Assembly (NCBI GenBank): GCA_963589585.1
Contig: CAVALG010000098.1
Location: 1 to 33,625, forward strand
Direction of reading: 5' to 3'
Length of the DNA: 33,625 bases
DNA from: CAVALG01 sp963589585
GTDB taxonomy: Bacteria > Bacillota > Clostridia > Oscillospirales > Acutalibacteraceae
Shown: positions 14,366-22,195 of the stretch, one piece after another
How the letters are laid out: each line of letters begins with the position of its first letter
Numbering within the stretch: position 1 is the first letter of the stretch
The notes under the pieces: model-generated
What the model saw: the letters and a program-made list of their open reading frames with translations, nothing else
What the model was told of the DNA's origin: nothing
Databases searched by the model: none
Made by a program: the position numbers and the translations under genes

Positions 14366-15169
14366 ATGTCTGAATTTTTCAGTTACCGTGATAATGATAT
14401 TTATATGCCTTTTAGGCAGGACATCAATCCTGACCCGACGCAGTTTAAAACACACACCCACGAAACCTATGAACTTTATTATTTTTTTGAGGGCAAGGGC
14501 GTTTACCGCGTTGAAGGTACACCGTATCCTTTAGAGCCGGGTGATATTCTTATTATGCGGCCTGCCGAAGCGCATTGTATTGATATAAGCGACAGTAAAC
14601 CGTACACCCGTTTCTCGGTTCACTTCAATGCAAAACTTTTTGAAGGAATTGACCCGAACGGAACGCTCCTTGCGCCGTTTTTAAACCGCACCATAGGCAC
14701 ATATAACCGCTACCGTGCCGAAAATTTTAAAAGCAGCGCTTACAATGTATTTATTAAAAATATGATAGCCGACGCCGAAGACCGCCGTGTGCAGATAATT
14801 ACAAATCTTCTGCCGCTGTTGAACGAAATTGCGGTATCTTTTCAATCAATAACCGAAACACAAATAAACCGAACGCTTGACAGCCGGATTATAAACTACA
14901 TAAATCGCCATATTTCAGACGACCTTTCTTTAGACAGCATTTGTGAGAGATACTACATAAGCAAATCGCACCTTTGCCACATTTTCAAAAAGGCCACCGC
15001 CTCCACCGTCGGCGAATATATAACGGTAAAAAGGCTTGTAAAGGCGAAACAACTTCTTGCTGCCGGCGTGCCGCCCACAAAGGCATACGGAGAATGCGGA
15101 TTTAAAGATTATTCGGCATTTTACCGCGCTTTTAAAAAGACCTATGGTATTCCGCCCAGTAAGTTGTAA
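14366..15169 (+). CDS. AraC family transcriptional regulator
   Basis: A 267-residue regulator. The N-terminal cupin (about 20-110) has the sugar-binding pattern HTHETYELYYFFEGKGVYRVEGTPYPLEPGDILIMRPAEAHCI. The C-terminal AraC DNA-binding part (about 170-267) carries two helix-turn-helix units, DLSLDSICERYYISKSHLCHIFKKATASTVGEYI and KAYGECGFKDYSAFYRAFKKTYGIPPSKL. The start at 14366 follows GGTGAT at 6 nt; an upstream in-frame ATG at 14339 lacks a site. Being divergent from uxaC, it is a likely activator of uronate use with a uronate or oligosaccharide as effector, but that is inference. A hairpin terminator candidate lies at 15271. Confidence 0.93.
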   Translation: MSEFFSYRDNDIYMPFRQDINPDPTQFKTHTHETYELYYFFEGKGVYRVEGTPYPLEPGDILIMRPAEAHCIDISDSKPYTRFSVHFNAKLFEGIDPNGTLLAPFLNRTIGTYNRYRAENFKSSAYNVFIKNMIADAEDRRVQIITNLLPLLNEIAVSFQSITETQINRTLDSRIINYINRHISDDLSLDSICERYYISKSHLCHIFKKATASTVGEYITVKRLVKAKQLLAAGVPPTKAYGECGFKDYSAFYRAFKKTYGIPPSKL

Positions 15170-15178
15170 TGCCGAAAT

Positions 15179-15253
15179 TTAGATTTTAGGCATCGGACAT
15201 AAGATGCGGATAAAGGCAGACGACCGGTAACATCTACAGTCTAAATCTAAACT
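15179..15253. repeat. Degenerate heptamer island
   Basis: A minimal island: TTAGATT, TTAGGCA, TCGGACA, TAAGATG (15179-15206) on the left and TCTAAATCTAAAC (from 15239) on the right in inverted orientation, with only about 30 nt between. The 226 nt between araC and the NUDIX gene hold this and the hairpin at 15271, and nothing else seen. Confidence 0.65.
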
Positions 15254-15270
15254 ATTATGGCAATAAATAA

Positions 15271-15310
15271 CCTCCTATGGAAAAACAGAAACCATAGGAG
15301 GAATTTTTAT
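15271..15310 (+). terminator. Terminator-like hairpin after the AraC gene
   Basis: Perfect 10-bp stem CCTCCTATGG (15271-15280) with CCATAGGAGG (15292-15301), then AATTTTTAT. It ends about 100 nt after the regulator stop. The 3' arm is also a perfect ribosome site (GGAGG) 7 nt before an 11-codon frame at 15309-15341, so a translational switch is an alternative reading. Confidence 0.6.
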
Positions 15311-15395
15311 GCCCGTACAATTCGGTGAAGAGTATGAATAACTACACGATTGCCGGTGGGCTTTTTATTTGTTTTGAACCTATATTTATATTAAA

Positions 15396-15950
15396 TTAAT
15401 ATCCGCCGAAACCCATAGGCTTCAGTAATTTTGCCGCCTTAAGCGCGGCTATCTGCGTTTTTGCGTCGGGTATATCGCCGCGCATTACAAGGTCTGTAAG
15501 TTCGCGCAGCGACATTGTAACAAGGTCAACAAATTCGCCGTCATCGGGGTGATTTTCACCGCGGTGAAGACCCGTTGCAAGAAAAATATCTATTACCTCG
15601 TTTGTGTATCCGGGGGTAGGATAAATTTTGCCCAGAAAGCGGTAATCGTCGGCTGTTATGCCGGCCTCTTCGTAAAGTTCGCGCTTGCCGCAGGTAAGCG
15701 GGTCTTCACCCGGTTCTTTTTTGCCGGCGGGTATTTCAAGTGTTGCTTCCGAATACGGGTAGCGGAACTGCCGCACAAGGGTGACATTCATCCGGCTGTC
15801 AACCGCTATAACGCCCACGCCGCCCGAATGTTCGATAACTTCACGGGTCGATTTCCGCCCGTCGGGCAGTAAAACTTCATCGCGCCGCAAATTTATAATT
15901 TTGCCGTTGTAGATGTATTCCTTAAAAACAGGCTTTTCGTTTAAAATCAT
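15396..15950 (-). CDS. NUDIX hydrolase, ADP-ribose pyrophosphatase type
   Basis: A 184-residue NUDIX enzyme. The box Gx5Ex7REUxEExGU is complete at residues 76-98 (GKKEPGEDPLTCGKRELYEEAGI). The N-terminal beta domain and the EIPAGKKEPGE / KIYPTPGYTNEVIDIFLA pattern match the ADP-ribose pyrophosphatase (NudF-like) branch, which hydrolyses ADP-ribose to AMP and ribose 5-phosphate. The start codon overlaps the stop of the upstream esterase gene by 4 nt (ATGA), so the two are translationally coupled. A metabolic link between the two enzymes is not obvious. Substrate is inferred from family only. Confidence 0.95.
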   Translation of the reverse strand: MILNEKPVFKEYIYNGKIINLRRDEVLLPDGRKSTREVIEHSGGVGVIAVDSRMNVTLVRQFRYPYSEATLEIPAGKKEPGEDPLTCGKRELYEEAGITADDYRFLGKIYPTPGYTNEVIDIFLATGLHRGENHPDDGEFVDLVTMSLRELTDLVMRGDIPDAKTQIAALKAAKLLKPMGFGGY

Positions 15951-16825
15951 ATTTTCCCCTTATAAAATTCGTTCAGGTGGCGTCTTGCTTTCGGGTCGTC
16001 AAGGTTGCCCGAACCGTCCAACTGCCACATACGCTTAAGCCAGCCGATACACATTTCAACCCATTTTGAATATTCACGGTCATACCAGCCCGAAATATTT
16101 TGACCTATAGACATACCGTGCAGTGAATTTGAAAAGATATGCAAATCAAACGGTATATCAAATTTTGCAAGCGCAGCCGCATATAGCAAACTGTCCTCTA
16201 CGGGAACTACATTATCGGTAAAGGTGTGAAAAATGAATGCCGGTGGGGTCTGTTCTCCCACATTGCGGCAAATATCTATCTTGGGTAAAACATCCTCCTC
16301 GCGGCGGTTGCCCAGTACACGGTCATACCCGTTGGGGTGTGGGTCTGCTTTCATCCACGAAGTTGTAATTACAGGGTAGCCTAGTATTGAAAGATTGGGT
16401 CGGTTTTCGCCGTTTCGGCAACCGCTTTCAAACTGTATTTCGGGGTCGTTCCACAGCGTGGCAAGGCTTGCCGCAAGGTGACCTCCTGCCGAAAATCCGC
16501 CTACCGCGATACGGTCGGGGTCAAGATTCCACTTTTCGGCATTCGCGCGGATATCTTTTATCGCACGCGAAAGCTGGAGCAGAGGACGCGGAAACTCTGC
16601 GCCTTCGTTTACCGAATATGTGAAAACGAACGCCTGGAATCCCGCTGCCAAAAACTGCTCGGCTACAATGTCGGCTTCGCGGTCGGAAGTCATCGCATAT
16701 CCGCCGCCGGGGCAGATAACAACCGCAGGTCTGCGGTCTAAATTCGGCAATTCCCAACTGCTTTTGTGGTAAAACGCACGAAGTTTTGTATTGCCTTCCG
16801 GATAAATTATTTCATCATAATACAT
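15947..16825 (-). CDS. Alpha/beta hydrolase (esterase, acetyl-xylan-esterase-like)
   Basis: A 292-residue hydrolase without signal peptide, so cytoplasmic. The oxyanion loop is VICPGGGYAMTSDRE, the nucleophile Ser112 is in VGGFSAGGHLAAS, the acid is Asp204 (FTDNVVPVEDS) and the base is His236 (NSLHGMS). This set matches the BD-FAE/axe-type carbohydrate esterases common in gut plant-polysaccharide degraders, which remove acetyl groups from imported oligosaccharides. The exact substrate is inference. It is the first gene of a two-gene unit with NUDIX; GAAAGG precedes its ATG. It is divergent from the M14 peptidase with 68 nt between starts. Confidence 0.92.
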   Translation of the reverse strand: MYYDEIIYPEGNTKLRAFYHKSSWELPNLDRRPAVVICPGGGYAMTSDREADIVAEQFLAAGFQAFVFTYSVNEGAEFPRPLLQLSRAIKDIRANAEKWNLDPDRIAVGGFSAGGHLAASLATLWNDPEIQFESGCRNGENRPNLSILGYPVITTSWMKADPHPNGYDRVLGNRREEDVLPKIDICRNVGEQTPPAFIFHTFTDNVVPVEDSLLYAAALAKFDIPFDLHIFSNSLHGMSIGQNISGWYDREYSKWVEMCIGWLKRMWQLDGSGNLDDPKARRHLNEFYKGKI

Positions 16826-16893
16826 TAATTATTCAACCTTTCATTTTTACCCTGACTGTGAAATATAATTTACAAAGAGGAGTGTTGTATTCT

Positions 16894-17796
16894 ATGGATA
16901 TAATTATAAACGGGCGGGAAATTGATGTCAACGGTATAGTGAAAATTTGTTACGGAATGGCAGAAGAATATGACTTTGTAAGGTATGGGAGTATCGGCAA
17001 ATCGGTAGGCGGCAGGAGTATACCGGCTCTTATTATAGGCGAGTCGGAAGAATATGTGCTGTACGCCGGCGGTTTTCACGGCAGTGAAAGACTTACCGCG
17101 CTTTTGCTGCTTAAATTTGCTGAGGAACTTTGTCGTTGCCGAAAAGACGGAACAACAATATCAGATGTCCGCGCTGAGGCGCTTTTGTGGAACAAAGGGC
17201 TTATTATAGTTCCCGTTGTAAATCCCGATGGGTACGAGGTATCGCTCGGCGGAGCGCAAAAAGGCGGCGCGTTTGCCGCTAAAATCAAAAAATTAAGCGG
17301 CGGTGACACTACGCATTGGAATGCAAATCTACGCGGCGTGGATATAAACCACAATTTTAACGCCGATTGGGAAAGAACTGCAGAAGTGACGCGGCAAAGC
17401 GGCGTTTGGGGCGCAGGACCGTCAAAATACGGCGGTGAACGGCCCGAAAGCGAGCCGGAAACAGCGGCAATTGTCGCGCTTTGCAGAAAGTACAAATTTC
17501 GCCATGCAATAGCTTTCCATTCACAGGGTGAGGTTATTTATGCGCCGGATGCAGATGAGGATATCCCACGCGCCGTAAAAGCAGCGCAAATGCTGTCTTT
17601 TTCAAGCGGTTATCCCATATCCGTTCCAACGGGCACAGCCGTCGGCGCAGGGTTTAAAGATTGGTTTATCAAAGAGTTCCGCCGCCCTGCGTTTACCGTG
17701 GAAATAGGCAAGGGCGAAAATCCACTGCCGCCCGAATTATTGGGCGGAATATACGAACGGCTTAAAGAAATGCTCGTCCTCGGTGTGCTGCTGTAG
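16894..17796 (+). CDS. M14 family zinc carboxypeptidase
   Basis: A 300-residue metallopeptidase. Zinc ligands are His62 and Glu65 (GGFHGSERL) and His209 (AIAFHSQG). The substrate-binding Arg147 and Asn are in NLRGVDINHNFNADW, and the general base is Glu270 (FTVEIGKG). There is no signal peptide, so it acts in the cytoplasm, unlike secreted digestive carboxypeptidases. The relatives I recall in Firmicutes act on gamma-D-glutamyl-diaminopimelate bonds in cell-wall recycling, but substrate is inference. ATG at 16894 is used, with GAGGAG 11 nt upstream and a TATAAT box at 16864-16869 (weak -35). The stop is TAG, followed by a second in-frame TAG 12 nt on. Confidence 0.92.
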   Translation: MDIIINGREIDVNGIVKICYGMAEEYDFVRYGSIGKSVGGRSIPALIIGESEEYVLYAGGFHGSERLTALLLLKFAEELCRCRKDGTTISDVRAEALLWNKGLIIVPVVNPDGYEVSLGGAQKGGAFAAKIKKLSGGDTTHWNANLRGVDINHNFNADWERTAEVTRQSGVWGAGPSKYGGERPESEPETAAIVALCRKYKFRHAIAFHSQGEVIYAPDADEDIPRAVKAAQMLSFSSGYPISVPTGTAVGAGFKDWFIKEFRRPAFTVEIGKGENPLPPELLGGIYERLKEMLVLGVLL

Positions 17797-17817
17797 AGTG
17801 GGTTAAAATAGAAAATC

Positions 17818-17932
17818 AAGCTGCAACGGTGGGTTGATAACAGACGGTAATCTGTATTTTTCATCTATCCTTTATATTACTTCAATCACACCTAATGTCT
17901 AAAGTCTAACATCTAACATCTAAAATCTAACC
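17818..17932. repeat. Half island with heptamer array running into birA
   Basis: A right-hand half of the island family: the arm GATAACAGACGGTAA, a spacer, then units CTAATG, TCTAAAG, TCTAACA, TCTAACA, TCTAAAA, TCTAACC (17892-17932). The last two units encode the birA C-terminus and its TAG stop. Confidence 0.82.
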
Positions 17933-18879
17933 TTAAGGCTGACTTCTCCCGAAGATATCCATTCTTTTTCGTCGCCATAATCAACCAAAAGTTTAAAATC
18001 ACTGTCAAGGTCCAGTACGGTTGCCGTTCTTTGTGTGTTTCCCCTTACAACGGTTACTTCTTTGCCCAAAATAAACAGGCGCTTGCGGTATTCATTGTAA
18101 AAAGCGCGGTTTTGTAGGTCACCGTAGTATTTGCGGAAATTGTTGAGTATTTCGGCTGCAAGGCGGTTTTTACGCCCTCCGAGCGTGCTGACAGCGCCTG
18201 CAACATCGGATATTTCGGGTGGAAAACCACCCTCCGGCTGCGATACGTTCACCCCTATACCGACTATTGCATAACGCATACTTCCGCTTTCAAGGTCAAG
18301 CGCCGCCTCGGTTAAAATACCGCAGACCTTGCGTCCGTCAATAAATATATCGTTAACCCATTTTATTCCTGATTTTTGACCGTATACACGGTCAATCGCC
18401 TCGGATACAGCCACAGCCGCCGCCGTTGTAAGAAGTCCTGACTCACGGTTTTTAAGGGTGGGGCGCAAAAGTATGCTCATATAAAGCCCTGTATCACCGG
18501 GCGAGTAAAAACTGCGCCCCAGCCTGCCGCGGCCGCTGCTTTGCCGCCGCGCCGCCATTACTGTCCATTCGGGCGCGCCGTACTCCGCCAGCGTTTTAAG
18601 TTCCGCATTTGTAGAGCCGACATTTTCGCGCACATCTATATCGGGCTCAAAGTTCAGATAATTGGATATTCCGCCGACCGAAAGAATATCGCAGCTGTCA
18701 TCCAGTCTGTAACCGCGGTTTTTGACCGAATCAATAACATATCCGCTTTGTTTAAGCGTGTCTATCGATTTCCAGATTGCGCTTCTGCTCACACCGAACT
18801 GCTCCGAAAGCGTCTTTCCCGATATAAAACTGCCTCTGCCGCGTTCCAGGGCTGCAATAATTTTTTCTTTTAACTTCAT
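17920..18879 (-). CDS. birA: Bifunctional biotin-protein ligase / biotin operon repressor
   Basis: BirA, 319 residues, attaches biotin to carboxylase subunits and, loaded with biotinyl-AMP, represses biotin genes. An N-terminal helix-turn-helix (about 1-60, GKTLSEQFGVSRSAIWKSIDTLKQSGYVI) shows the DNA-binding version. The ligase domain has the biotinyl-AMP loop SGRGRLGRSFYSP (115-127), GLYMSILLRP and the KWVNDIFIDGRKVCGILTE block. A C-terminal SH3-like domain (about 270-319) follows. The last residues KVRF and the TAG stop lie within a heptamer repeat, so the repeat has reached into the gene. Its own promoter overlaps a long palindrome at 18935-18971. Confidence 0.96.
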   Translation of the reverse strand: MKLKEKIIAALERGRGSFISGKTLSEQFGVSRSAIWKSIDTLKQSGYVIDSVKNRGYRLDDSCDILSVGGISNYLNFEPDIDVRENVGSTNAELKTLAEYGAPEWTVMAARRQSSGRGRLGRSFYSPGDTGLYMSILLRPTLKNRESGLLTTAAAVAVSEAIDRVYGQKSGIKWVNDIFIDGRKVCGILTEAALDLESGSMRYAIVGIGVNVSQPEGGFPPEISDVAGAVSTLGGRKNRLAAEILNNFRKYYGDLQNRAFYNEYRKRLFILGKEVTVVRGNTQRTATVLDLDSDFKLLVDYGDEKEWISSGEVSLKVRF

Positions 18880-18915
18880 AATTTATCGCCTGCATTTCAG
18901 ATTTATTGTAATTTT

Positions 18916-18944
18916 ATTATATCCTCGCAAACCCAAACTGTCAA
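18916..18944 (-). promoter_or_regulatory. Sigma-A promoter of birA
   Basis: Perfect consensus on the minus strand: TTGACA (18939-18944), 17 nt, TATAAT (18916-18921). The -35 box is part of the palindrome at 18935-18971. Confidence 0.92.
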
Positions 18945-18971
18945 CCTAAACAAAATTTTGGTTGACAGTTT
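18935..18971. promoter_or_regulatory. Candidate BirA operator palindrome
   Basis: AAACTGTCAACC (18935-18946) and GGTTGACAGTTT (18960-18971) form a perfect 12-bp inverted repeat with 13 nt between. The half-site TGTnAACC...GGTTnACA resembles known BirA operators, although the spacer is slightly shorter than usual. It covers the birA -35 box. Confidence 0.7.
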
Positions 18972-19007
18972 ATTTTGTTAATGCCCTAAGTGCTTTATCC
19001 GCCGTAA

Positions 19008-19036
19008 TTGATTTGGTTTGCAAAATGTGCTAATAT
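19008..19036 (+). promoter_or_regulatory. Promoter of the EamA transporter gene
   Basis: TTGATT (19008-19013), 17 nt, TAATAT (19031-19036). Downstream, TTTGGTTTGCAAAA (19013-19026) and TTTTGTAAACCAAA (19068-19081) form a 14-bp inverted repeat with one mismatch that could fold in the leader. Confidence 0.6.
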
Positions 19037-19097
19037 TACAAGTAACAAACCCGCTTTGCACGGCTTGTTTTGTAAACCAAACAGAAGGGTGATTCAT

Positions 19098-19964
19098 ATG
19101 TGGGCGATTTTTGCTTTCGGCTCTGCGTTTTTTGCCGGAATTACCGCCATACTTGCCAAATGCGGCATAAAGAAAACCGATTCGGATATTGCTACGGCGG
19201 TACGAACAGCGGTGGTGCTTGTCTTTTCGTGGCTTATGGTTTGGGTGGTCGGCTCTGCGCCCGATATCACCGGTATCGGCATAAAGACCTGGGCCTTTCT
19301 TGTCCTTTCGGGTGTTGCAACGGGCGCTTCGTGGCTATGTTATTTCAAGGCGCTGCAATTCGGCGATGTTAATAAGGTCGTGCCTATAGACAAATCTTCA
19401 ACCGTACTTACCGTACTGCTTGCAGCGGCGTTTTTAGGCGAGGGGCTTACGGTCTTGAGCGCCGCAGCGGTTATTTTTATAGGCGCAGGCACATTTTTAA
19501 TGATAGAAAAGCAGAACTCCGCTCCCCGAAAAACCGAAAAGCGCGGTTGGCTGATATACGCTCTGCTTTCGGCGGTTTTTGCCGCACTCACCTCCGTTCT
19601 CGGTAAAATCGGCATATCGGGTGTAGAGTCCAATCTCGGCACGACCATACGAACCGTAGTGGTGCTTTTAATGGCGTGGCTGATTGTGTTTATAAAGGGC
19701 AAACAGAATGAAGTGCGGCAAATCCCCAAAAACGAACTTGGGTTTATATGCCTTTCGGGCGTTGCAACGGGTGCTTCCTGGCTTTGCTATTACAAGGCGC
19801 TTCAGGGCGGACCTGCAAGTGCGGTGGTCCCTATAGATAAATTAAGCATTTTAGTGTCAATAGGCTTTTCGGCGCTTGTTTTTAAAGAACGGCTTACAAA
19901 AAAGTCGGCGGTCGGGCTTGCGCTTATCGTTTTGGGAACAATGATGATGTTAATACCAACCTGA
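19098..19964 (+). CDS. EamA/DMT family transporter
   Basis: A 288-residue inner-membrane protein with about ten hydrophobic segments, formed by two homologous EamA halves. Each half carries the repeat 'SGVATGASWLCYxKALQxGxxxxVVPIDK' (about residues 73-100 and 216-243), which makes the duplication obvious. The family exports or imports small metabolites; the substrate cannot be read. ATG at 19098 has AAGGGTGA upstream; longer frames from 19008 run through the leader. It is divergent from birA and may share control by the palindrome at 18935, so a link to biotin or its precursors is a hypothesis. The ECF sigma gene starts 47 nt downstream. Confidence 0.9.
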   Translation: MWAIFAFGSAFFAGITAILAKCGIKKTDSDIATAVRTAVVLVFSWLMVWVVGSAPDITGIGIKTWAFLVLSGVATGASWLCYFKALQFGDVNKVVPIDKSSTVLTVLLAAAFLGEGLTVLSAAAVIFIGAGTFLMIEKQNSAPRKTEKRGWLIYALLSAVFAALTSVLGKIGISGVESNLGTTIRTVVVLLMAWLIVFIKGKQNEVRQIPKNELGFICLSGVATGASWLCYYKALQGGPASAVVPIDKLSILVSIGFSALVFKERLTKKSAVGLALIVLGTMMMLIPT

Positions 19965-20011
19965 GTTCACGCGGTGCGTATAATTAAGTGAATCGGAAAG
20001 GGGGAGAAACC

Positions 20012-20557
20012 GTGAACGAAAAAATTCTGATTAAAAAGTGTCAGCACGGCGAACGGCAGGCGTTCGACAGTTTGATACGGATGTACTACGATTATGTTTT
20101 CGGCTTTCTCCTTAAAACGGCAGCGGACGAAACGCTATGCGAAGACCTCACCCAGGAAACTTTTTTAAAAATGATTAAAAACATTGAAAAGTTTCACCCC
20201 GAGGGTGCGGCGTTCGGCACTTGGCTTATTACTATAGCCAAAAATTGCTACATTGACCACCTGCGGAAAAACCGTATACCGTTTGAAGATGTGTCGGAGC
20301 TGCCAATACAAAGCGGCGAGGACATTGAAAATCGGGTAGAACAGCGGCTGCGATACGAAGAACTGCTTGCCACAGCGGAGTTGCTTCCACCCGAACAAAG
20401 CGTGGCGATACGGCTTAAGTATGCCGAGGGATTGACCTTGCAGGAAATAGCCGACCGCTTCGGCGTGCAGCCAAAAACCGTTAAAAGCCGAATACACGAG
20501 GGCACGGTGAAACTCCGTAAAAAATTATTACCGAAAGAGAGGGCAGACAGCCTATGA
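20012..20557 (+). CDS. ECF-type RNA polymerase sigma factor
   Basis: A 181-residue sigma-70 family member of the extracytoplasmic-function type. Region 2 (about 15-85) includes MYYDYVFGFLLKTAADETLCEDLTQETFLKMIKNIEKF and the -10 reading segment FGTWLITIAKNCYIDHLRK. Region 4 (about 125-175) contains the -35 reading helix LTLQEIADRFGVQPKTVKSRIHEG. Regions 1.1 and 3 are absent as expected. The start is GTG at 20012 after AAAGGGGGAG; an ATG 24 nt earlier lacks a site. A TATAAT box is present at 19979-19984 but without a good -35. The stop overlaps the next ATG by 4 nt. Its cognate anti-sigma is probably one of the two following membrane proteins. Confidence 0.94.
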   Translation: MNEKILIKKCQHGERQAFDSLIRMYYDYVFGFLLKTAADETLCEDLTQETFLKMIKNIEKFHPEGAAFGTWLITIAKNCYIDHLRKNRIPFEDVSELPIQSGEDIENRVEQRLRYEELLATAELLPPEQSVAIRLKYAEGLTLQEIADRFGVQPKTVKSRIHEGTVKLRKKLLPKERADSL

Positions 20558-20832
20558 ACAAAAAAGCAGACCGTATGATTATAAATCTTACCCCGGAAAT
20601 TGAGCTCAAATGTCAAGAATTGCAATCGGTGCGCAGGGAACGGCGGCGGTCGGTTATGTTTGCTTTAATGTGCGCCGCAGTGGTGCTGCTGCCGTCGCTG
20701 CTTATTTTTATCGGAATTTCGCCGCTCGTGTTTATTTTGCCGCCGGCGGTTATGTCGCTCGGTATGATTTTGCTTCTGCCTACGCTTGTTTCGGGCAGGG
20801 GCGCTGAAAAGGGAGAAAACGCATATGAATAG
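20554..20832 (+). CDS. Small two-span membrane protein in ECF operon (possible anti-sigma)
   Basis: A 92-residue protein I do not recognise. About 30 charged N-terminal residues (KADRMIINLTPEIELKCQELQSVRRERRR) face the cytoplasm, followed by two membrane spans (about 33-56 and 58-80) and a short tail. It overlaps the sigma gene by ATGA and the next gene by 8 nt, so the three are translationally coupled. Size, position and topology suit a minimal anti-sigma factor that would hold the ECF sigma at the membrane, but it lacks a ZAS zinc motif or any known anti-sigma domain. The assignment is inference from context. Confidence 0.85.
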   Translation: MNKKADRMIINLTPEIELKCQELQSVRRERRRSVMFALMCAAVVLLPSLLIFIGISPLVFILPPAVMSLGMILLLPTLVSGRGAEKGENAYE

Positions 20833-21733
20833 GTTAGAAAAGATTTTATCAAAATTTAACTTTAAAAAAATAGCCGTTTGGTACTTGATTTCGGCGGTAA
20901 TTGCAGGGCTTATCTGCGTCGGTACGGTGGGTTACATCTATCGTGAGCAACTTGGCTTTGCGTGGCAGTATTCAAGGCTGCAAAAGGCAAAAACGACCGC
21001 CTCTGTAAAGGCGGCGGCAGACAAAACCGCAAAGTACGGCGATGTTGTTGATGTTTTGATTTTGGATAAAGAAAACAGTGTGACCTACTCGGCTAAAAAG
21101 TCGGAATTTAAAGCGGGCGTGCTCCAACTTACAAAGGCAGGCAGCGAGAAAAAATATCTTGTTTCCGCAAAACACCCCGACGCCGTATTCCGCTATGTTA
21201 AAAGCGATGAATTTATGCTTAACTCAATCGTAAATAAGGACTTCGGCAAGATTCGTGACGATTATGATGATGAGCGCGATTTTGAAACCGACCTTTCCTC
21301 AAAAACCGTGTATGTGTTAAGCCGAATCGGGCTCCGCGACGGCGGAAAGGTGTATGTTATCACCGTGCCGTCCTCGGTTGCAGGCGGCAAGGCGGCTTTA
21401 AAAGTTACCGCCGCACTGGCGGTGATGTTCTTCGGCGTGTATTGGGCGCTAATTGCGCTGTGGATGTATAAAGACGCGGCAAAACGCAAACTTTCACCCT
21501 TTTATTGGGGGCTTATCGGGCTGTTTACCAACATAGTCGGCTTGTTGGTGTATAAAATATACAAGCGCAGTATGACTTTCTGCACCTCCTGCGGTGCGGC
21601 GCAAAGCCACGATAATTGGTATTGCTCGGTTTGCGGTGCGGAACTCGGCACACGCTGCGAAAACTGCGGCAGCCGAATTGCCTCAAAAGATGTTTTCTGC
21701 CACAGCTGCGGAAGTAAAATAAACAAGGAATAA
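20825..21733 (+). CDS. Membrane protein with C-terminal double zinc ribbon
   Basis: A 302-residue protein of unknown function. One membrane span near the N-terminus (about 15-38) is followed by a soluble, probably extracellular domain (about 40-190). Two more spans (about 193-215 and 223-243) precede a cytoplasmic tail with two zinc ribbons: CTSCGAA...CSVCGAE and CENCGSR...CHSCGSK, four CxxC knuckles. Zinc ribbons of this sort often bind protein or nucleic-acid partners. In this operon it could sense an outside signal and pass it to the ECF sigma, which is inference. ATG at 20825 (overlapping the upstream gene) is chosen because translation is coupled; an earlier frame start at 20786 is inside the neighbour. 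A terminator follows at 21747. Confidence 0.88.
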   Translation: MNRLEKILSKFNFKKIAVWYLISAVIAGLICVGTVGYIYREQLGFAWQYSRLQKAKTTASVKAAADKTAKYGDVVDVLILDKENSVTYSAKKSEFKAGVLQLTKAGSEKKYLVSAKHPDAVFRYVKSDEFMLNSIVNKDFGKIRDDYDDERDFETDLSSKTVYVLSRIGLRDGGKVYVITVPSSVAGGKAALKVTAALAVMFFGVYWALIALWMYKDAAKRKLSPFYWGLIGLFTNIVGLLVYKIYKRSMTFCTSCGAAQSHDNWYCSVCGAELGTRCENCGSRIASKDVFCHSCGSKINKE

Positions 21734-21746
21734 AGTATTAAGCAAG

Positions 21747-21781
21747 GCGGACGGGATATGCAACCTCGTCCGCTGTTTTTT
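21747..21781 (+). terminator. Terminator of the ECF sigma operon
   Basis: GCGGACG (21747-21753) pairs with CGTCCGC (21767-21773), followed by TGTTTTTT. It lies 13 nt after the zinc-ribbon gene. Confidence 0.85.
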
Positions 21782-21971
21782 CGCATACAGTTGATTTTTG
21801 CATATGTGCGGCCGTTTTGCTGTTTTTGCACGGGCAATCTGTCGGTTTCCGCCTCCAACCCTCGACCGCGGCGGAAACCACTTCCGCGCGGCTTGCTAAA
21901 GTGTTGACAGTAATTTCAGTTCACCGTTAAAAATGCGTGATGTTGGTAAAAGAGGTTGCAAGACCCACCGT

Positions 21972-22114
21972 CCGCCCCTGCCTGCCCGACCGCGGCGGAA
22001 AACTGCGTTTTCAGGCGGGCGCGCGGTAGGGAAAGACGATAACAATATGCAAATTTGGGGCGCGCCGCCCCCAAGCGGAACGCTTGGCGCCGCGGTCGGG
22101 CAGGCAGGGGGCGG
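21972..22114. repeat. GC-rich foldback element, copy B
   Basis: Arms 21972-21997 and 22088-22114 are complementary over 26 pairs with one bulged base. The internal hairpin CCAAGCG-GAA-CGCTTGG and the arm core with CCGCGGTCGGGC match copy A (4558-4709) in reverse orientation. A third fragment with CCGCGGCGGAA and TTCCGCGCGG lies at about 21868-21893. No coding potential is evident; frames across this region (21896-22210) are artefacts of GC-rich repeats. The interval 21782-21971 holds only that fragment and nothing else recognisable. Confidence 0.82.
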
Positions 22115-22195
22115 ACCCAAGAACAGCATAGCAAAAAATAAAAAACTAACGGTAATCACAGTTTGTTGTCTGTTTGCAATTTGGCGGTGAGCGCA

